In this document: positions 13,490-18,538 of the stretch, piece by piece | Position numbering within the stretch: the first letter of the stretch is position 1 | Layout of the letters: each line of letters opens with the position of its first letter | Translations under genes and position numbers: made by a program | Notes under the pieces: generated by a model | The model's input: only the letters and a program-made list of their open reading frames with translations | Database searches by the model: none | What the model was told of the DNA's origin: nothing | Origin: Ilyomonas sp964658445 | Lineage (GTDB): Bacteria; Bacteroidota; Bacteroidia; Chitinophagales; Chitinophagaceae | Length of the DNA stretch: 18,538 bases | Assembly: GCA_964658445.1 (NCBI GenBank) | Contig: CAZZZH010000067.1 | Coordinates: 1 to 18,538, forward strand | Reading direction: 5' to 3'

Positions 13490-13738
13490 CAGCAACACGC
13501 AAAAGAAAACATCTTACAAACTATTACAATCACATTCGACAGCAAAGCCTACAAAGCACTTAATAATAAGTTGGATGCCATTCTTGCTTTTCAGAAAGCG
13601 CAAAGCGCAAGACAGGGGCTAACCAAATACATGAAGAAGCGGAGGTTATGGAAGTAACGAGATTATCTAAAACCTCTTTACAAAAGAAAAGAGCAGCCGG
13701 CATGGTTTAATGCAAAAGAACGAATGACGCTGAAATAA
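13490..13738 (+). pseudogene. Decayed relative of the excisionase-like HTH gene
   Basis: The frame is open from 13490 to a TAA at 13655, then continues to a TAA at 13736. It lacks an ATG but contains ITITFDSKAYKALNNKLDAI, which closely matches the N-terminus of the gene at 8061-8381 (MSTITFESPAYKSLKDQLDA). Stretches of identical DNA support common ancestry (for example GCCTACAA and AGTTGGATGC in the same register). It continues QKAQSARQGLTKYMKKRRLWK, stop, RDYLKPLYKRKEQPAWFNAK. The HTH part is not recognisable. A lost start, a stop and divergence mark it as a remnant of a mobile-element operon. The 75-residue ORF in another frame here (13395-13622) is not the gene. Confidence 0.45.
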
Positions 13739-13774
13739 AGTTACGACTACAAATAATAGCGCGTTTCTTTTAGG

Positions 13775-13804
13775 AAAGCCGCTTCAATCGATTGAAGCGG
13801 CTTT
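13775..13804. terminator. Perfect 30-bp palindromic terminator
   Basis: A fully self-complementary 30-bp sequence with arms beginning AAAGCCGCTTCAAT and ending ATTGAAGCGGCTTT. It has essentially no loop in DNA and would fold with a tight 4-nt loop as RNA. T residues follow on the plus strand and A residues precede, so it can stop transcription both ways. Its outer eight or nine bases (AAAGCCGCT / AGCGGCTTT) are the same as those of the terminator at 5981. It bounds the decayed remnant at 13.5 kb. Confidence 0.75.
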
Positions 13805-14010
13805 AATATATACTTACTCCGGAGATGCATTATGCATTTGTCATACACAGATGCCTGAGTCTTCTATCAGCGCCTGTTTCAGACAGGTATTAAAATCTAT
13901 TGGCGTATTCAAAACTTTCCATCTACTGTTCCTTCTCAGGAAATAAAAACTGAGTTATAATTTGTAAACAAGGGTCTTTTACAAGGCTTTTTGTTTTCTT
14001 TCCCGATAGC
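13805..14010. other. Intergenic region downstream of the T9SS gene
   Basis: About 200 AT-rich bases without a gene between the palindromic terminator and the convergent T9SS gene end. Only weak short hairpins are visible, such as CTCAG at 13935 pairing with CTGAG at 13950. No tRNA end or attachment-site repeat was recognised here. Confidence 0.4.
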
Positions 14011-17001
14011 TTATTCCTTTATAACTTTCAGTAATTGCGTTGCTTTATTCGTGATGATTTGTAACCGATAGATGTCTGACGATAACCTGCTCATAGGAAC
14101 AGTAAGTGTACCAGCTGTGCTGAGCTTGGTTTGCTGCTGCCATACTATGACACCTGCACTGTTTGTAAGTTTCAACGTGGTTTCCGTAGCCTCTGGTATT
14201 GCATACACCAAGGTGGCATCCTGGTGAACCGGATTGGGAGACAATACAAACCTGTTTCCCTGCAGCAGCTTGTCGAGCCAGATGGTTTGGCTGATGCTCC
14301 ACCTGCTATTGAGGTCGGTTTCTTTTACTTTGAAGTAATACTTTTTATCGCTGCTGAGGCTGAGCAGGCAACTGTATTTGCCCAGGTTGTTGGCACCAAC
14401 GGTACAGCCGTCTTTCCACTTTATTCCATCGTCGCTATACTCAACGAGGTAGCTCTTTACATTGGTTTCGGAGGCAACAGACCAGCTTACTGCAACGGTA
14501 TTGTTGTTTACCCGTTGTGCATCTACACTGAGCCAGGTGACAGGCAGAATACCAGCGTCCTTCTCGATAAAGAAATTGCTAAAGCTCGTGACGGGCAGCT
14601 CGACATAGTAACCACCAGCAACTGGCTGCCAGGCGGTGGGGATAATCAGGTCATCGCCTGACGCGGGTATATATTCAGTAGGTGCATTGGTGCCCGTTGA
14701 CGGCTGCTTGATGACGATTAAATCGCCCGGCGACTGAATGGAAGGATCAGCGGTTTGCAACTGCGCAAACTGATTCGCTGTGAAATAGAGACGCACGCCG
14801 ATGGTAGCAGCACCGGACGGGTTGTGCTCAGGAACTATAGTCCAGTCGCGGCTCAGATAAGGCTTGCCGTCTGTTGTGGTGCGGATGGGCGTTTGCAAAT
14901 AATCATAAGCGCCGCCTGTTATCGCTCCTAAATTATAGTTATCGCTAAGTGACAGGACGGGAGTAGACAGAAAGGTTGTGCTGTTAAAGCCGTCAAATTC
15001 AGCCCACTTGCCGGTGGTGCCGTAAAGAACGCCGGGCGACAAGGCTGAACCGGCATAACTAAGCGTAGTGAGGGCGCGCACCGGGGGCGCGTAATCGTAT
15101 ATTTTCAGGCTATCGAGGTGGCGCATGAGAACGTCCTGATAATCGGTAACGGATGAGTTGTTGTTGCGGCTGTCGTCCCAGGCTACAACGGCGGTACCAT
15201 CATCGGGGCTCATAGAGACGAATGGATTCTCCGGTGAGTAGAAATGCCCGCCATAAACGCCGGTGCCGATGGGCTTGCCCATGGGTCCCCAAAGCAGTTG
15301 GGCACTGTCGCCAATGGGGCTGACACGGGTACTGTAGCCCGTTTCAGTAATCGAAAAGAGTGCATTGCCGCGAAGGTCGGTGGTGATGAGCGGATTGTCG
15401 TAATGGATGACGGATCCGGAAAAACCGGTGTTGAGTTCGCGACCAATGATAATACCGCTGGTATTGTCGGTGCGGTAATGGATGGCGAAAGAATCGAGTG
15501 ACTCCCTATCTACCTGTAATTGCTGGAGCTTGCAAAAGCGGGACGTGAAGGTGGGGAAGTCGTACACCATGCCGGCGGCGAAGATGCGGTTGGCGCTGGC
15601 AGCGAGTGCAAAATCGTAGTCGTATGCGCTTTCGGCGAGTATCGTATCGCCGCCGTAGTTGAGCTTGTTGAGCACTTTGCCTTCGGGCGAAGTGCGGTAA
15701 GCATAGTAAGGATCGGTGCTATCGGACGCAAGCTGGTAGGGAATGCTATCGTACACTTCATCGGCAAAATAATAGAGCCGCTTGTACCAGTAGCCAACGG
15801 TGCTGTTATCTGCACTGAGGTTGCGCTGACAGGTAGCAATGAGGTTGATGTTGATGTTGCCGGCGGTGGGTATCATTACACCTTTGGCATACTCGGTACC
15901 ATACACAAGACCGGAGATGTTAGCGTAGCCGTTGCCGCCGTTCTCTACGTAATAATCGGTATATACATAAACGTTGCCACTGCTGTCTTTACAGGAAACA
16001 CCATTGGAGTATGTACGGTAATTGTACAGTCGCACGACACTATCTTTTTTGTAGGTATAGGTTTCTGTATTGGTAGTGGCAATATCGTCTGAACGCCTTA
16101 ACACCGTTACATGGGATTCTTTCTTGACGCGGCAGAGCTTGTTGTAGCCGGTAAAAACGCGCTCATTGCCGCCGGTGTTCCAGTCCATTGTCATCACAAC
16201 GCCGCAGCCGCCCTGAAGATCAGGATATAGGCTAAAGCCGGTGACGCGGGCATCCAGATTGTTGATGTTGTTGCCTAAACCGCAGGCTTTTTGAACCTGA
16301 ACGTTGACGCCGTTTACATCCATCTGGCCGCCGCCGTAGTTCACCATCGTACCGCCTTCGTCGCGAAAGCACTGTACATACATATCATTGTAGCTGCCAA
16401 ACTTGATATAACCGATAAAAAAGCCCCTATTGCCATCAGCAATCAGTTGCGGATCGGCATACTGATAACTGAAATCAGCAGCGGGCGAGGCTACCACATA
16501 GCCGGGAAAGGGAAAAACGGCGGAGCCATTGCTTTGCATGTGCTGTACCGCTACACGGTGGGCTGCGGTGCTGCCGGCATCGGGATTGTCGTCGTCCCAG
16601 GCAATGTAAAATCCGCCAGCGCTATCGGTACAGGCATAGTTGTAGTAGCGGTAATCGGCATTGGAAGGCGGGGCAAAGGTTTGATAGCCCTTGCCGGCGA
16701 CAACAGGAACGCCGTTGGCTGTCCAGAGTGCTTTGCCCGTTTTGTCGAACTTCTGCGCATAGATGTCGCTACCGTTGCCGGCAGCTTGGTTGCGGTAATC
16801 AACCCAGATGACGAAGTAGCCGCTGTCCGGATAGCTTTTCACCACGATGGGCTGCTTCTGGTCGCCGGTGGTAGCAGAGACCGGCATATGGAGTGAATCG
16901 TAAAACTGGTTGGTAGTGTTGCTCCATTGTGCATGACCAAGGACTGAGAGAAGAAGAAAGAGAGATAGTGTAACGCTTTTTTTCATAGACAGACTTTTCA
17001 T
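14011..17001 (-). CDS. T9SS type A sorting domain-containing secreted protein
   Basis: 996-residue exported protein. An N-terminal signal peptide (MKKSVTLSLFLLLSVLGHAQ, cleavage after about residue 25) is followed by a long beta-rich region with DIYAQKFDKTGKALWTANGV near the start, a phrase common in Bacteroidota repeat-propeller secreted proteins. Around residues 800-905 lies a fibronectin III-like domain (LPVTWLSVDAQRVNNNTVAV, SYLVEYSDDGIKWKDG). The last about 78 residues (LSPNPVHQDATLVYAIPE, GTLTVPMSRLSSDIYRLQII) are the T9SS type A C-terminal signal, which directs export through the type IX system and surface anchoring. Start at 17001 or an internal ATG at 16986 (MKKSV, better signal-peptide fit). 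GC-rich relative to the mobile DNA; no enzyme motif seen, cargo function unknown. Confidence 0.9.
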   Translation of the reverse strand: MKSLSMKKSVTLSLFLLLSVLGHAQWSNTTNQFYDSLHMPVSATTGDQKQPIVVKSYPDSGYFVIWVDYRNQAAGNGSDIYAQKFDKTGKALWTANGVPVVAGKGYQTFAPPSNADYRYYNYACTDSAGGFYIAWDDDNPDAGSTAAHRVAVQHMQSNGSAVFPFPGYVVASPAADFSYQYADPQLIADGNRGFFIGYIKFGSYNDMYVQCFRDEGGTMVNYGGGQMDVNGVNVQVQKACGLGNNINNLDARVTGFSLYPDLQGGCGVVMTMDWNTGGNERVFTGYNKLCRVKKESHVTVLRRSDDIATTNTETYTYKKDSVVRLYNYRTYSNGVSCKDSSGNVYVYTDYYVENGGNGYANISGLVYGTEYAKGVMIPTAGNININLIATCQRNLSADNSTVGYWYKRLYYFADEVYDSIPYQLASDSTDPYYAYRTSPEGKVLNKLNYGGDTILAESAYDYDFALAASANRIFAAGMVYDFPTFTSRFCKLQQLQVDRESLDSFAIHYRTDNTSGIIIGRELNTGFSGSVIHYDNPLITTDLRGNALFSITETGYSTRVSPIGDSAQLLWGPMGKPIGTGVYGGHFYSPENPFVSMSPDDGTAVVAWDDSRNNNSSVTDYQDVLMRHLDSLKIYDYAPPVRALTTLSYAGSALSPGVLYGTTGKWAEFDGFNSTTFLSTPVLSLSDNYNLGAITGGAYDYLQTPIRTTTDGKPYLSRDWTIVPEHNPSGAATIGVRLYFTANQFAQLQTADPSIQSPGDLIVIKQPSTGTNAPTEYIPASGDDLIIPTAWQPVAGGYYVELPVTSFSNFFIEKDAGILPVTWLSVDAQRVNNNTVAVSWSVASETNVKSYLVEYSDDGIKWKDGCTVGANNLGKYSCLLSLSSDKKYYFKVKETDLNSRWSISQTIWLDKLLQGNRFVLSPNPVHQDATLVYAIPEATETTLKLTNSAGVIVWQQQTKLSTAGTLTVPMSRLSSDIYRLQIITNKATQLLKVIKE

Positions 17002-17044
17002 ACAGATGAATCGAATAAATACAAATTAGGGAAACGATAATACT

Positions 17045-17068
17045 GCTATTTTGAAATAGCAAAGTAAG
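17045..17068 (-). promoter_or_regulatory. Candidate promoter with inverted repeat upstream of T9SS gene
   Basis: On the minus strand, CTTACTTTG (17060-17068) resembles the Bacteroidota -7 box and the same nine bases occur before the nuclease gene at 18364-18372. Directly downstream (17045-17060) is a near-loopless inverted repeat GCTATTT-TG-AAATAGC on the plus strand. It could be an operator or a 5' leader hairpin. No good -33 element was identified, so this is tentative. Confidence 0.3.
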
Positions 17069-17243
17069 GATATAAAGCTTTAGTTGCGTTTGATTTTCAG
17101 TACTGCATTTCCTGCCAATTTTAGAAATCTGAGAGTGCCGGCTACTGGTTATTATGATTTGTAGTAGAGGCTTGTGACAACAGGTTGATTGTTTTTTGTG
17201 CTGAACAGGCATAAATAATAATCCTTATTTATGTTATATCGCC

Positions 17244-18344
17244 CTAATTTATTTCGATGTCTCTTTCGTTGTGAATCACGATTTCCGGTTTTCCTTTGTA
17301 CAGTTCTAATTTACCCGTAACACAAATCGTTTGTCCGTCAAGCTTTTCTTCTGGCTTGTAAGAGAACTTATCTCTTACGTCCTGGTTAATAAAAAGAGTT
17401 AGTGGGGAGTTCGGATAAGCAGCACCGACGTTCACAAAGGTTGGCTTACTGCCTGTTGCCAGATACTTTACACCATAGACTTTACCGCAAACGTGCACGG
17501 TCTCCCCGATATGGTCAGCCAGCTTGTCAAGGGTTATTTCAACCGGCTGCCGGCTGTTGTTCTCACTCTTCAGCACCGGAGGAGCCTGCAGGTGCGGAAT
17601 CACATCATGCAAGGCAGCTGCCAGGCGGATGCCGGCTACTGCCAGCTGCTTTTGGATTACGGGCTTTTCTTTATCGATATAAGCCTGGTCAATCTTGTGA
17701 GCCGGCGGGTAGCAGGCTTCTACTAAAGCGCGTGAGCCATTCAGCCAGTCTACCACGTTTCCGACCGGAATGTCTTTCATTCCATCAGCGATCGGTACAC
17801 AATTATCATAAGAGACGTTCGTGCTTTCAATGATTTCGCTGTCCCATACTTTATGCAGGTTGGAGCCTCTCCCTAAAAACGATACCTGGTAGTCGTTGCC
17901 TCCTTTGTCTTCCCCATACCCGGTATGTAGTGGCTGATGGATATCTCCTACAAGATGAAGGAGTATCAGCAGGTCAATAGAGATCTGGTCTCCTTTAATG
18001 TCTTTATTTGATTTTAAATCATCGAGCGTAGCGTTGAGGGCGTTAACGATATCCGCTTTATCAGACGGTACATAAAGCCCTCCCCTGGGGATATTGATGT
18101 AATGCCAGGAAGCGGTATAGCTGTACTTTGGATCACTACGTACCTCATCCATCCAGTTGGCTGCATCGTCAACCGTCATACCCTGCAGGTACGAGATGAG
18201 CTTTGCTTTCTCATCCTCGCTCAGGTAATGAAAAGCAATCTCTGCTACAATCGCATGACCTTTCCTACCCCAGGCAAAGGCAGAAGGAAGGGACAAGCAA
18301 CAAGAAACGAAAAGGAAAAGGCATAGCTTGAAACTCTTATGCAT
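17244..18344 (-). CDS. S1/P1-type nuclease fused to C-terminal OB-fold-like domain
   Basis: Secreted zinc-dependent single-strand-specific nuclease that cleaves RNA and DNA to 5'-nucleotides and may also remove 3'-phosphates. The signal peptide ends at A-F-A before Trp25, so Trp becomes the mature N-terminus that binds zinc, as in nuclease P1. All nine zinc ligands are visible with the family spacing: W25, H30, D66, H81, H130, D134, H140, H164 and D168, in the strings WGRKGH, NWMDE, SWHYINIP, LLHLVGDIHQPLH and LHKVWD. The nuclease fold ends near residue 250. Residues about 268-366 form a second domain (LADHIGETVHVCGKVYGVKY, then GQTICVTGKLELYKGKPEIV) with the strand pattern of an OB fold that may bind nucleic acid. 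366 residues is longer than the about 260-290 of a single-domain S1/P1 enzyme, consistent with a fusion. Likely scavenges nucleic acids outside the cytoplasm. Confidence 0.92.
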   Translation of the reverse strand: MHKSFKLCLFLFVSCCLSLPSAFAWGRKGHAIVAEIAFHYLSEDEKAKLISYLQGMTVDDAANWMDEVRSDPKYSYTASWHYINIPRGGLYVPSDKADIVNALNATLDDLKSNKDIKGDQISIDLLILLHLVGDIHQPLHTGYGEDKGGNDYQVSFLGRGSNLHKVWDSEIIESTNVSYDNCVPIADGMKDIPVGNVVDWLNGSRALVEACYPPAHKIDQAYIDKEKPVIQKQLAVAGIRLAAALHDVIPHLQAPPVLKSENNSRQPVEITLDKLADHIGETVHVCGKVYGVKYLATGSKPTFVNVGAAYPNSPLTLFINQDVRDKFSYKPEEKLDGQTICVTGKLELYKGKPEIVIHNERDIEIN

Positions 18345-18363
18345 AGACTAACAGTTGAAAAGA

Positions 18364-18372
18364 CAAAGTAAG
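18364..18372 (-). promoter_or_regulatory. Candidate -7 promoter box of the nuclease gene
   Basis: CTTACTTTG on the minus strand, 20 bp upstream of the nuclease ATG, is close to the Bacteroidota TAnnTTTG box and identical to the nine bases before the T9SS gene (17060-17068). A TTTG element lies upstream at about 24 bp spacing, longer than usual. The rest of the window to 18538 shows no gene I can support. Confidence 0.3.
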
Positions 18373-18538
18373 AGACAGTTCCCTTAAACAGTTGACAAAT
18401 CCTGTAAAGTCCTTACAATATTTTCTGAAAAAGAATTCAGTTCATCAGGTCAGGAACATCTTTAAAATGACATTGCGTAAAAAGCCTTAGATAGTAAGAT
18501 TGGTTTACCAGAAAGGCTCCTACAAGCGGGGAAGAAGG

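Noticed and set aside
13395..13622. 75-residue plus-strand ORF after the lipoprotein hairpin
   Set aside because: Composition is not protein-like (KRKRYKTIENSSSNTQKK), and the neighbouring frame shows real homology to the excisionase-like gene.
15520..16896. Long plus-strand ORFs (190, 201 and, at 14131, 176 residues) inside the T9SS gene
   Set aside because: They lie antisense to a clear 996-residue coding frame, are rich in Val/Ala/Gly/Ile repeats as expected from antisense of a GC-rich Asp/Tyr/Ser-rich protein, and contain no recognisable domain.
1..18538. tRNA genes, rRNA, CRISPR arrays, riboswitches
   Set aside because: No cloverleaf-like stretch, regular repeat-spacer pattern or recognisable riboswitch core was seen on reading both strands; weak RNA elements could be missed without computation.

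Overview
The window looks like part of a Bacteroidota chromosome, most likely of the Chitinophaga / Chitinophagales type. Supporting signs are a type IX secretion (T9SS) C-terminal sorting domain, a lipoprotein with a C-K-K-D start after the lipobox, a DUF5977-like domain, near absence of Shine-Dalgarno sequences, and TAnnTTTG promoter boxes. It joins a mobile, partly decayed left half (1 to about 10.4 kb) to a right half of ordinary secreted-protein genes (11.7 to 18.3 kb).

Left part, 1-6.0 kb, is phage-derived and reads on the + strand. In order it holds a DnaB-type replicative helicase cut by the window edge, a GC-rich packaging-site-like patch, a Nu1-like small terminase, a tail assembly chaperone-like gene, a tail-fibre gene, a frameshifted second chaperone copy, a third intact copy, and a tape-measure gene, closed by a strong hairpin terminator. 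Large terminase, portal, capsid, tail tube, sheath and baseplate genes are absent between or after these. It is either a deleted prophage or, more speculatively, a satellite that keeps replication, packaging recognition and tail-modifying genes and borrows the rest.

From 6.1 to 7.8 kb an AT-rich, tightly packed minus-strand cluster encodes a 286-aa protein of unknown family, a 107-aa protein that looks like a winged helix plus zinc ribbon, a 96-aa membrane protein and a 74-aa membrane protein. The spacing (32-bp overlap, 3-bp gap) and position in mobile DNA make it the best candidate for an undescribed conflict or defence module, but that is inference.

From 7.9 to 10.5 kb lies a second mobile-element region: an excisionase-like HTH gene, a small gene and a ribbon-helix-helix gene on the minus strand, facing a divergent plus-strand pair. 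The two directions share a regulatory region with paired palindromes next to near-perfect TAnnTTTG boxes. It ends in a decayed IS1-type transposase C-terminus. Small genes and unclear remnants fill 10.5-11.6 kb. A decayed relative of the excisionase-like gene lies at 13.5-13.7 kb.

The right part carries a secreted lipoprotein with a DUF5977-like domain (+), a 996-aa T9SS cargo protein (-), and an S1/P1 nuclease with all nine zinc ligands fused to a C-terminal OB-fold-like domain (-).
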